DNA from: Lichenicola sp964247735
Lineage (GTDB): Bacteria; Pseudomonadota; Alphaproteobacteria; Acetobacterales; Acetobacteraceae
DNA length: 64,000 bases
Direction of reading: 5' to 3'
Assembly (NCBI GenBank): GCA_964247735.1
Contig: CAXTVS010000008.1
Span: forward strand, 28,437 to 92,436
Shown: positions 51,298-58,766 of the stretch, piece after piece
Layout: each line of letters begins with the position of its first letter
Position numbering within the stretch: the stretch's first letter is position 1
The notes under the pieces: generated by a model
What the model was told of the DNA's origin: nothing
Database searches by the model: none
The model's input: the letters and a program-made list of their open reading frames with translations, nothing else
Program-made: the position numbers and the translations under genes

Positions 51298-54170
51298 TGC
51301 GCCTCCGCCCAGTTCCGGCCGGTGCCGGTCTCGACCACCAGCGGCACCGACAGGGTGGCCGCCCCTTCCATCACCATGCGCGCCGTCTCGGCCAGGACCT
51401 CCGCCTCGTCCTCCGGCGCCTCGAACAGCAGCTCGTCGTGCACCTGCAGCAGCATCTTCGACCGCGGCGCCCGCTCCCGCAGCACCGGCGGCAGGCGCAC
51501 CATCGCCCGCTTGATGATGTCGGCGGCACCGCCCTGGATCGGCGCGTTGGAGGCCTGCCGCTCGGCGTAGCCGCGGCGCTGCTGGTTCTTCTCGTTGATC
51601 CCGGCGATCCAGCAGCGCCGTCCGAACGGGGTCAGCACGTAGCCGTGGGTCCGCGCCTCGTCCCGGGTGCGCTCCATGAAGTCGCGTATGCCGGGGTAGC
51701 GCGCGAAGTAGGCGTCGATGTAGGTCCGCGCCTCGGCGGCGTTGATCCCCAGCTGCCGCGCCAGGCCGAACGCCGAGATGCCGTAGATGATGCCGAAGTT
51801 GATGGTCTTGGCCCGCCTGCGGACCAGGCCGTCCATCTGCTCCATCGGCACGCCGAACACCTCCGACGCGGTGCGGGCGTGGATGTCCTGGCCCTTGGCG
51901 AAGGCGTCCTTCAGCGCCGGGATGTCCGCCACGTGCGCCATCAGCCTGAGCTCGACCTGCGAATAGTCCGCCGACACCAGCACGTGCCCGGGGGCGGCGA
52001 CGAAGGCGCGGCGGATGCGGCCGCCCTCCTCAGTGCGGATCGGGATGTTCTGCAGGTTGGGCTCGTTCGACGACAGCCGGCCGGTCGCGGTGATCGCCAT
52101 CTGGAACGAGGTGTGCACCCGGTCGGTCTCGGGGTTGATCTCCTCCACCAGCGCGTCGGCGTAGGTGCTCTTGAGCTTGGACAGCTGCCGCCATTCCAGG
52201 ATCCGCGCCGGCAGCTCGTGCCCCTGCTCGGCCAGGGCCTGCAGCACGAAGGAGTCCGTGCCCCAGGCTCCGGTCTTCATCCGCTTGCCGCCGGAGAGCT
52301 TCATCTCGTCGAACAGCACCTCGCCCAGCTGCTTGGCCGAGCCGAGGTTGAAGGGGCGCCCGGCCAGCGCGTGGATGTCGGTCTCCATCACCGCCATGCG
52401 GGCCGCGAAATCCCTGGACATGCGCTCGAGCTCGGCCCTGTCGACCGAGATCCCGGCCCGCTCCATCTGCGACAGCACACGCACCAGCGGCCGTTCCAGC
52501 TGCTCGTACAGCGCCAGCGACCGGCTGGTGCGCAGCTGCGGGTGCAGCACGTGCCACAGCCGCAGCGTGACGTCGGCGTCCTCGGCGGCATACTCGGTCG
52601 CCTTCGGCAGGGGCACGCGGGCGAACGGGATGCGGGCGCGCCCGGTGCCGGTGACCTGGTCGTAGGTGATCGGCGTGTGGCCGAGGTGGCGCGCGGCCAG
52701 CTCGTCCATGCCGTGCCCGTGCAGGCCGGCGCCCTGGGCGTAGGAGATCAGCATGGTGTCGTCGATCGGCGCGATCGGGCCGAGGAGGATGCCGCGTCCG
52801 GCGCGCTCCAGCACGCCCAGGTCGAACTTGGCGTTCTGGAACACCTTGAGCACGCCGGGATCGGCCAGAAGCGGCGCCATGATCTCCAGCGCCGCCCGGG
52901 CTTCGAGCTGCGGCCCCACGGGATGTTCCAGGTCGCCCTCGTGCAGCAGGGGCACGTAGCAGCCGCGGCCGGGCGCGGTCGCCAGCGAGAAGCCGACCAT
53001 GTTGGCGCGCAGCGGGTCGAGCCCGTCGGTCTCGGTGTCCACCGCGCACAGCCCGGCGCGGGTGGCCTCGGCCACCCAGTCGCCCAGCACGGCGGCGTCA
53101 GTGACGCACCCGTAGCCGGAGAACGGCACGTCCTGCACCGGCATCGCGTCCGGAGCCTGTTGCGCACTGGACGGTCCGGCCGCCGCGGTCGCCGGCGGCG
53201 GCTCCAGCGCCTCGATCGCCAGGCGCTGGGCGACGGAGCGGAAGCCCATGGCGCCGAGCCAGGCGCCGAGCCGGGCCTGGTCCGGCGCCGTGAAGCCGAG
53301 CTGCTCGATCGGCAGCGGCAGCGGCGCGTCGTGGCGCAGGATCACCAGCTCGCGCGATAGTCGCGCCGCCGCCTCGTGCGCTTTCAGCGCGTCGCGTCGC
53401 TTGGACGGCTTCATCCCGCCTGCCTTCAGCGCGCGGTAGATGCCGTCGAGGTCGCCATATTCCGCGACCAGCCCGGAGGCGATCTTCGGCCCGATTCCCG
53501 GCACGCCCGGCACGTTGTCGACGCTGTCGCCCATCAGCGCCTGCACCTCGATCACCTTGTCCGGGCCGACGCCGAAGCGCTCGCGCACCTCGGCCTCGCC
53601 GATCGGCTTCTGCTTGATCGGGTCCAGCATGTCGATGCCGGGCCGGATCAGCTGCATCAGGTCCTTGTCGGACGAGACCACGGTGCAGCGCCCGCCGCCG
53701 GCGGCGACGGTGCAGGCATAGGCTGCGATCAGGTCGTCGGCCTCCCACCCGGCCAGCTCGACCGCAGGGACGCCGAACGCGGCGGTGGCCTCGCGCACCA
53801 GCGCGAACTGCGGCACCAGCTCGGGCGGCGGCTCGGGCCGCTGCGCCTTGTACTGGGGGTACATCTCGTTGCGGAAGGTGAGGCGGCCGGCGTCGAAGAT
53901 CACCGCCAGGTGGGTGCCGACGTGGTCGCGCAGGAACCGGGCCAGCATGCTGGTGAAGCCGAACACCGCGTTCACCGGCGTGCCGTCGCGCCTGGTCATC
54001 GGCGGCAGGGCGTGGAAGGCGCGGAAGATAAAGCCGGACCCATCGATCAGCACCAGGTGGGTGTCGGCGTAGCGCGCGGGATCGTCCGGGGCATCACCGG
54101 CAGCGGCGCCCGCCGTGGCGTCGTCGGCCTCCGCCAGAGGCAGGTCGGCCAGGTCGTCCGGAGCGGTCAA
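51294..54170 (-). CDS. polA: DNA polymerase I
   Basis: Replication and repair polymerase, about 958 residues. The 5'-3' exonuclease domain has HLVLIDGSGFIFRAFHAL, VSSDKDLMQLI and MGDSVDNVPGVPGIGPK. The 3'-5' proofreading domain is intact (CAVDTETDGLDPL, then DDTMLISYAQGAG). The polymerase has LVSADYSQVELRLMAHV, RRRAKTINFGIIYGIS and LQVHDELLFEAP. The start is uncertain: TTG at 54170 overlaps the upstream stop as TTGA. An ATG at 54224 in the same frame is inside the upstream gene and gives Arg-rich residues, so I prefer TTG. It sits in one operon with the zinc-finger, Sco and transporter genes. Confidence 0.95.
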   Translation of the reverse strand: MTAPDDLADLPLAEADDATAGAAAGDAPDDPARYADTHLVLIDGSGFIFRAFHALPPMTRRDGTPVNAVFGFTSMLARFLRDHVGTHLAVIFDAGRLTFRNEMYPQYKAQRPEPPPELVPQFALVREATAAFGVPAVELAGWEADDLIAAYACTVAAGGGRCTVVSSDKDLMQLIRPGIDMLDPIKQKPIGEAEVRERFGVGPDKVIEVQALMGDSVDNVPGVPGIGPKIASGLVAEYGDLDGIYRALKAGGMKPSKRRDALKAHEAAARLSRELVILRHDAPLPLPIEQLGFTAPDQARLGAWLGAMGFRSVAQRLAIEALEPPPATAAAGPSSAQQAPDAMPVQDVPFSGYGCVTDAAVLGDWVAEATRAGLCAVDTETDGLDPLRANMVGFSLATAPGRGCYVPLLHEGDLEHPVGPQLEARAALEIMAPLLADPGVLKVFQNAKFDLGVLERAGRGILLGPIAPIDDTMLISYAQGAGLHGHGMDELAARHLGHTPITYDQVTGTGRARIPFARVPLPKATEYAAEDADVTLRLWHVLHPQLRTSRSLALYEQLERPLVRVLSQMERAGISVDRAELERMSRDFAARMAVMETDIHALAGRPFNLGSAKQLGEVLFDEMKLSGGKRMKTGAWGTDSFVLQALAEQGHELPARILEWRQLSKLKSTYADALVEEINPETDRVHTSFQMAITATGRLSSNEPNLQNIPIRTEEGGRIRRAFVAAPGHVLVSADYSQVELRLMAHVADIPALKDAFAKGQDIHARTASEVFGVPMEQMDGLVRRRAKTINFGIIYGISAFGLARQLGINAAEARTYIDAYFARYPGIRDFMERTRDEARTHGYVLTPFGRRCWIAGINEKNQQRRGYAERQASNAPIQGGAADIIKRAMVRLPPVLRERAPRSKMLLQVHDELLFEAPEDEAEVLAETARMVMEGAATLSVPLVVETGTGRNWAEAH

Positions 54171-54385
54171 TGCGAGTCGTCGCCGTCGCCGGTGCCCGGC
54201 GCCAGCACGAACACCCGCGAGCACCAGGGACAGTAGGTCTGCTCCTCGACGATGCGCAGCCAGACCCGGGGATGGCCCAGCGCGCCGGCTCCGCCGTCGC
54301 AGCTAACCACCCGGCTGGTGACGGTGAGGGTCTCGATCGCCTCCGGCCCGAGCTGCGGGGTGGGTGTGGATGCGCCGAACGGCAT
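54167..54385 (-). CDS. Small zinc-finger protein (zf-CHCC, NDUFS6-like)
   Basis: A 72-residue protein with one conserved zinc ribbon: VVSCDGG, GHPRVWLRI, and TYCPWCSRVFVL, i.e. Cys, His, then Cys-x2-Cys, the zf-CHCC pattern of NDUFS6-type proteins of complex I. It is likely a zinc protein tied to the respiratory chain, though the partner is not shown here. The ATG at 54385 has AAGG about 8 bases upstream. ATG 54400 would add 5 residues. It lies upstream of polA with a TTGA overlap. Its 5' end faces the hydrolase gene on the other strand. Confidence 0.85.
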   Translation of the reverse strand: MPFGASTPTPQLGPEAIETLTVTSRVVSCDGGAGALGHPRVWLRIVEEQTYCPWCSRVFVLAPGTGDGDDSH

Positions 54386-54417
54386 TCTGTCGCCTTGCAT
54401 GTGGCCGGGATGGGCGG

Positions 54418-55575
54418 ATGATACGCAGGACCGTCCCGCTTTGGAACCTTTGCCCCATTTCCAAGACACCGACCGCTTCGAGCACGTCCGCCGCATCGCG
54501 CCTGTTCCGCCCGGCAGGCGCCGCCCTGCTGCTGTCGGGCTGCATGGCGATGCCGGTGCACCCGCCGGCGCCTGCCTCTGCGGACGCGGCGCGGCACGCC
54601 GCGGACCATCGCTTGGTGCCGGCCGACCTCCGCTTCACCCTGTTCGACGGCGCGGTGCTGCCGGCGCGGGTGTGGCGGGCGCAGGGACCGGAACGCGCGG
54701 TGGTGCTGGCGCTGCACGGCTTCAACGACAGCCGCGACGCGTGGGAGCTGCCGGCCCCGGTGCTGGCGGCGCGGGGGATCACCGTCTACGCGCCCGACCT
54801 GCGCGGCTTCGGCCAGGCGCCGATGCGCGGGCGCTGGGCCGGCACCGACCGCCTGGTGGCCGACGCGGCCGAGCTCGCGCGGCAGGTCGCCGCGCGCGAG
54901 CCGGGCGTGAAGCTGTTCCTGATGGGGGAGAGCATGGGCGGGGCGATCCTGATGTGCCTCGCCACCCGCCCCGACGCGCCGCCGGTCGCCGGCACGATCC
55001 TGCTGGCGCCGGCGGTGTGGAGCCGGGAGGAGATGAGCCCGCTGCTGACCGCCTCGCTGTGGACCGCGGCGACGCTGCTGCCCGGCTGGGAGCTGACCGG
55101 CAACGAGCTGCCGCTGCACATCGTGGCGAGCGACAACCGCGACGCGCTGTACCGGCTCGCCTACGACCCGCTGACGCTGCGCACCACCCGCGTCACCACC
55201 CTGCGCGGGCTGGTGGACCTGATGGGCCGGGCCCAGGACGCCGCTCCCCGCATGCGCGGCCCGGTGCTGATCGCCTATGGCGGCCGCGACCAGCTGGTGC
55301 CGGCCAGGGCGACCGCCGCCGCCTGGACGCACCTGCCGGACGGCGTGCGGCGCAGCTTCTATCCGGCCGGCTACCACCTGCTGACGCGCGACCACGACCG
55401 CGCCTCGGTGACCGACGACATCGCCTCCTGGATCCTGACCCCTGACCTGCCGCTGCCATCCGGGGGCGAGATCGCGGCGGCGACCTGGATGGCGGACGGA
55501 GGATGGGACGGCACCGTCCCGGTCTGGCTTCCCTCCGGGCTGGACGGGCTTGCCGACGGGTCGGCCGATCGCTGA
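54418..55575 (+). CDS. Alpha/beta hydrolase (monoacylglycerol lipase-like), probable lipoprotein
   Basis: A 385-residue hydrolase. A hydrophobic stretch with a lipobox (AALLLSGC, Cys near residue 42) suggests an anchored lipoprotein, although the n-region is long. The fold follows: VVLALHGFNDSRDAW (oxyanion), the nucleophile elbow MGESMGGAIL, the acid in PVLIAYGGRDQLVP and the His in PAGYHLLTRDHD. This motif set is seen in monoacylglycerol lipase-like proteins. The ATG at 54418 is one of several in-frame starts. It is divergent from the zinc-finger gene. Confidence 0.85.
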   Translation: MIRRTVPLWNLCPISKTPTASSTSAASRLFRPAGAALLLSGCMAMPVHPPAPASADAARHAADHRLVPADLRFTLFDGAVLPARVWRAQGPERAVVLALHGFNDSRDAWELPAPVLAARGITVYAPDLRGFGQAPMRGRWAGTDRLVADAAELARQVAAREPGVKLFLMGESMGGAILMCLATRPDAPPVAGTILLAPAVWSREEMSPLLTASLWTAATLLPGWELTGNELPLHIVASDNRDALYRLAYDPLTLRTTRVTTLRGLVDLMGRAQDAAPRMRGPVLIAYGGRDQLVPARATAAAWTHLPDGVRRSFYPAGYHLLTRDHDRASVTDDIASWILTPDLPLPSGGEIAAATWMADGGWDGTVPVWLPSGLDGLADGSADR

Positions 55576-55585
55576 TCCAGTCCAA

Positions 55586-55653
55586 GGGCACTGGCGACGC
55601 GAGGGCACTGGCGACGCGAGGGCGCTGGCGACGCAAGGGCACTGGCAATGCAG
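55586..55653 (+). repeat. Tandem repeat, four copies of a 17-base unit
   Basis: Units lie at 55586-55602, 55603-55619, 55620-55636 and 55637-55653. The first two are identical (GGGCACTGGCGACGCGA). The third has 2 changes and the fourth about 4, so the array decays towards the tRNA. It begins 10 bases after the hydrolase stop and ends 27 bases before tRNA-Arg. Unit length 17 is not a multiple of 3, and there is no reading frame to conserve. Confidence 0.9.
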
Positions 55654-55680
55654 GACGCTTCGGGCTATGCAGCCCGGACT

Positions 55681-55757
55681 GGACCCGTAGCTCAGCTGGA
55701 TAGAGCGTCGCCCTCCGAAGGCGAAGGTCGCACGTTCGAATCGTGTCGGGTCCGCCA
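55681..55757 (+). tRNA. tRNA-Arg (anticodon CCG)
   Basis: A complete 77-base cloverleaf. The acceptor stem is GGACCCG (55681-55687) paired with CGGGTCC (55747-55753), then discriminator G and an encoded CCA (55755-55757). The D-stem has GCTC paired with GAGC. The anticodon stem is TCGCC/GGCGA and the loop CTCCGAA, with anticodon CCG at 55715-55717 reading CGG, arginine. The T-arm has GTTCGAATC. No intron. Confidence 0.97.
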
Positions 55758-56394
55758 GTGTTCACGCCGCGCTGTCGGATGAAGCCGAGGCGGCGATGTC
55801 GCCCCGGGTCGCACACAGGCAGCATCCTCAGCGGCTCGAGGAAGGTGTTGGCACCAGCCAAGCCTCGCCACCGGATCCAGCGCGCCGAGAGCCGGCAGGT
55901 GGTGACGCAGCCGGCGAGGCGCCGGCTCGGGTCGGGCACGTTGTGCCGCCTGGGTTATCCGATGCCGGTACCCCGGCACGCGCTGGATCCCTCCGCAGAG
56001 TCGTGTCGCGATTGTCCTTGAGCACGGCGTAGATGTGACAGGATGCGGCTGCAACGACGGCATGCAGGAAGCTGGTGGCGATGCGCCGAGTGGCCTTCTC
56101 GTGCGACTGGATGACGGTGCATCCGGAAGTCCTTCTCGGCATGCACCTCGGCGATGTCGATGTGGAAGCCGATCGCATCGCTCCTGACGGCCGCAAGAAC
56201 CGGTCCGGCTGCGCATTGCTTCGGATTGCTGCTCCAGCGCAACGCTACACCGCGGGACTGAACATCCAGGGCTCAGGAGGCGCAGGTTCGTCTGGAGTTT
56301 CTGCGACCTGTTCCCCGAAGGTGCATCCATCCGTTCCTCGCCCCCGTAATGATGACAAGGGCTGCAAGTCGGAGCCCGGACGGGGAACACACCA
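55758..56394. other. Gene-poor region between tRNA-Arg and the FAS1 gene
   Basis: 637 bases where I support no gene. All longer frames have the Arg/Pro/Ser-rich composition of shadow frames. A minus-strand frame at about 56004-56140 reads EKATRRIATSFLHAVVA and HIYAVLKDNRDTT, which faintly recalls DDE transposases (compare VKDNQPTL), but there is no start, no companion motif and no terminal repeats. It could be a decayed mobile-element remnant beside a tRNA. No repeat of the tRNA 3' end was seen downstream. Confidence 0.4.
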
Positions 56395-56976
56395 ATGAAC
56401 TTTCGCAACATCATGCCGATGATGCTGACGGCTGGGCTTGTGGCTGGCTGCATGCAGCCGGGTTCTGCCTCGATGCAGTCAGGCGCCATGACCGATCCCA
56501 TGGTCGGTGGGGCAGCCATGTATCCGCAACAGAACATCATCCAGAACGCGGTCAACTCGAAGGACCACACCACGCTTGTCGCGGCCGTCAAGGCGGCCGG
56601 CCTCGTGGACACGCTGTCCGGTCCAGGCCCGTTCACGGTGTTCGCGCCGACCAACGAGGCCTTCGCGATGCTGCCGTCCGGCACGGTTCCGACCCTGCTG
56701 AAGCCCGAGAACAAGGCCACCCTGACGAAGGTGCTGACCTACCACGTCGTCGCCGGCAGCATGGATTCCAAGGCGCTGATGGCGGCGATCACCGCGGGCG
56801 GCGGCAGGGCGACCCTGATGACGGTCGCCGGCGTGCCACTGACGGCAACCATGGGCGCTCCGGGATCGATCATGCTGACCGACGTGAAGGGCGACGTCGC
56901 GACGGTCACGATTGCCGACGTCTACCAGTCGAACGGCGTCATCCACGTGATCGACCACGTCCTGTTGCCGGGTTGA
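56395..56976 (+). CDS. Fasciclin (FAS1) domain lipoprotein
   Basis: A 193-residue exported protein. Its N-terminus MMLTAGLVAGCMQPG has a lipobox (LVAGC, Cys19), so it is likely a lipoprotein. One FAS1 domain follows (about 48-193): TTLVAAVKAAGLVDTLSG, PFTVFAPTNEAFAML, LTKVLTYHVVAG and GVIHVIDHVLLPG, the H1 and H2 signatures. FAS1 proteins mediate adhesion or surface contact. The ATG at 56395 follows GGGGAA. The neighbour is a ferritin-like protein; such pairs are seen together in other bacteria, but their joint role is not known. Confidence 0.93.
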   Translation: MNFRNIMPMMLTAGLVAGCMQPGSASMQSGAMTDPMVGGAAMYPQQNIIQNAVNSKDHTTLVAAVKAAGLVDTLSGPGPFTVFAPTNEAFAMLPSGTVPTLLKPENKATLTKVLTYHVVAGSMDSKALMAAITAGGGRATLMTVAGVPLTATMGAPGSIMLTDVKGDVATVTIADVYQSNGVIHVIDHVLLPG

Positions 56977-57357
56977 AAGGTCGCAGGGCACTTCAGGCTC
57001 CGGATCCGCGGCCACCGGATGACGATGGCGGCGAGGCAGGCTGCCGCGTCGCTGGTGATGGCGGGCCTTGATCCGTCCTGCGGCTCAAGCTGTCGGTGGC
57101 GACGCGTTGAAATCCCTGGACCGGCAAGGCCCGTTCGATCACCTGGCATCGCTTGCCGGCGTGCCGGTCGGACGTGCGGTGGTTCTTCCGGCTCGGGTTC
57201 GGGGTCACCGCCCTTCTCCTCGCAGCGAGGCCCGTGCTGTTCGTCCTGAACGGTCGGACGGCCTGCTGGGAGCGGGAGGATCAGGGCCACGACGTCCTCA
57301 AGATCGAGACAGCCGCTCCTGATCGCGAAATCGTCACAAAAAGGAGACATCTGCTCG
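56977..57357. other. Intergenic region upstream of the ferritin-like gene
   Basis: About 380 bases without a supported gene. A frame at about 57153-57290 encodes the hydrophobic run RWFFRLGFGVTALLLAARP but it has no ribosome site and does not end sensibly. The region should contain the promoter for the ferritin-like gene. AAAAAGGAG at 57338-57346 precedes an in-frame ATG at 57358. Confidence 0.4.
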
Positions 57358-57380
57358 ATGGGTCGCCCCGTATCGACTTG

Positions 57381-57405
57381 CAGGAGCCACAGGACGTGGC
57401 TCCTG
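57381..57405. promoter_or_regulatory. Perfect 25-base inverted repeat just upstream of the ferritin-like start
   Basis: The arms CAGGAGCCAC (57381-57390) and GTGGCTCCTG (57396-57405) pair perfectly around AGGAC. It lies 39 bases upstream of the chosen ATG (57445) and 23 bases after the alternative ATG (57358). It may be a repressor operator, or a hairpin in the mRNA leader that affects initiation. Not a terminator by position. Confidence 0.55.
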
Positions 57406-57444
57406 AAGCGCGATCATGCGCGCCCTTCCGGGACGAGATGCACC

Positions 57445-58335
57445 ATGCAGCAGAACACGATTCCCAAGACGTCATCGCTGGCTTCCCGACGCTCCCTTCT
57501 CGGGCGCGCCGGTGTCGGTGCCCTGGCCGCGGGAGTGATGGCGACCGGCATGGGCCGCTCGTCGCCAGCCGAAGCGGCGACCGCCGACATCGACGTCGGC
57601 ATCCTCAACTTCGCGCTCAACCTGGAGTACTTGGAAGGCGAGTACTACAACCTGGGTGTCAGCGGGTCGCGCCTGACCAACATCGGAACCCCAGGCACCG
57701 TCATCGGCGGCAGCCCGGTTCCGTTCGCCGATGCGGGCCTGCAGAAACTGTTCGCCAACATCGCCTCCGACGAGGCCAACCACGTCGCCTTCCTGCGCGC
57801 CAACCTCGGCACCGCCGCGGTGCCCGAGGCCAACATCGACTTCACCAACACCTTCCTGAGCCTCGGTCAGGCGATCGGACTGCCGGGCTTCAACCCGTTC
57901 GCGGACGAGCTGAGCTTCCTGCTCGGCGCCTACGTGTTCGAGGACATCGGCGTCACCGCCTATAACGGCGCGGCGCCGCTGGTCACGAGCAAGACCTACC
58001 TCGGTGCCGCCGCCAGCATCCTTGCGGTCGAGGCCTACCACTCGGGCGCGATCCGCAGCGCGCTCTACCAGGCCAACTACGCGGTCTATACCGACCGCAT
58101 CTCGGCGATCCGTGCCGCGTTCTCCGGCACCGGCCCGGGCACCAGCCTGCCGAGCGACGACGTGGGCGACGATGGTGCGGGCGGCACGGTCAACCTCGCG
58201 CCGACCGACAGCAACTCGCTCGCCTTCACCCGCACGCCGGAGCAGGTGCTGGCCATCGTGTTCGCCGGCGGCACCACCAGCGGCGGCTTCTTCCCGAACG
58301 GCATCCAGGGGATGTTCACCTCCTCGGCCAGCTGA
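57445..58335 (+). CDS. Tat-exported ferritin-like (desiccation-related, PCC13-62-like) protein
   Basis: A 296-residue exported protein. A twin-arginine signal ASRRSLLGRAGVGALAAGVM is followed by a ferritin_2 four-helix domain: DVGILNFALNLEYLEGEYY (metal-ligand glutamates), KLFANIASDEANHVAFLR (ExxH motif), FVFEDIGVTAYNGAAPL (here AYVFEDIGVTAYNG) and ILAVEAYHSGAIRSALYQ (second ExxH). Diiron-type ligands are present. The tail has a DDVGDDGAGG stretch. Start ATG 57445 is preferred for the Tat signal, but ATG 57358 has the stronger ribosome site and would add 29 residues. It is followed by a hairpin. Confidence 0.88.
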   Translation: MQQNTIPKTSSLASRRSLLGRAGVGALAAGVMATGMGRSSPAEAATADIDVGILNFALNLEYLEGEYYNLGVSGSRLTNIGTPGTVIGGSPVPFADAGLQKLFANIASDEANHVAFLRANLGTAAVPEANIDFTNTFLSLGQAIGLPGFNPFADELSFLLGAYVFEDIGVTAYNGAAPLVTSKTYLGAAASILAVEAYHSGAIRSALYQANYAVYTDRISAIRAAFSGTGPGTSLPSDDVGDDGAGGTVNLAPTDSNSLAFTRTPEQVLAIVFAGGTTSGGFFPNGIQGMFTSSAS

Positions 58336-58343
58336 CTTCGCCT

Positions 58344-58374
58344 GATGACCGGCCGCACGTCGCGGCCGGTCATC
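58344..58374. terminator. Strong hairpin after the ferritin-like gene
   Basis: The arms GATGACCGGCCGC (58344-58356) and GCGGCCGGTCATC (58362-58374) pair perfectly over 13 bases with a 5-base loop, starting 9 bases after the stop. There is no T run. It is a probable terminator for the FAS1/ferritin-like region. Confidence 0.7.
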
Positions 58375-58766
58375 GACCCGGGACGCGGGTTCAACCGCGG
58401 ACCGACGGCCGTGCTGCGCATCACGGGCAGGCGGCCACCCTTCGCGCTCCTGGAGCGCCAGGCCGGATCCTGCATTCGGCCCCGCCATGATCCTGCCCAG
58501 GCTGTCTTGGTTCGTGCAGGACGTTGCTCCGCCGGCAGGCCGCAGGCCCGGCCTCCTCCGGACCGGCGCTTCGCGGATCGCCGTTCGGCAGGAGCCATGG
58601 CCGCCCGTCGTCACCCGGTCAGGCCGGAAGCCCGCCGGGATCCCGGTCAAACGGGGATCGTATCGTTCCTGGCTGCCGACGACGATCCTTCACGACCGGA
58701 CCGTCCTGTCCATCGGTGCCGGCCGCCTGGCGCAGCAGGTAGCGCGACCCGAGGAGCCCGCTCCGA
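58375..58766. other. Convergent intergenic region before the acyl-CoA synthetase
   Basis: About 390 bases with no supported gene, RNA or repeat. Frames on both strands have shadow-type composition (Arg/Pro/Gly). The stop of the converging acyl-CoA synthetase lies at 58767. Confidence 0.5.

Noticed and set aside
54171..54224. Longer polA N-terminus from ATG 54224
   Set aside because: The added residues are Arg/Ala repeats encoded inside the zinc-finger gene; TTG 54170 with a TTGA overlap is more natural.
56004..56140. Transposase remnant (frame with AVLKDNRDT)
   Set aside because: One short resemblance to DDE transposases, no start, no second motif, no inverted repeats; kept only as a remark.
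57153..57290. Small hydrophobic ORF before the ferritin-like gene
   Set aside because: No ribosome site and no natural end; the frame runs into the next gene in another phase.
55681..58400. attachment-site duplicate of the tRNA-Arg 3' end
   Set aside because: I found no repeat of the CCA-end sequence in the downstream bases.
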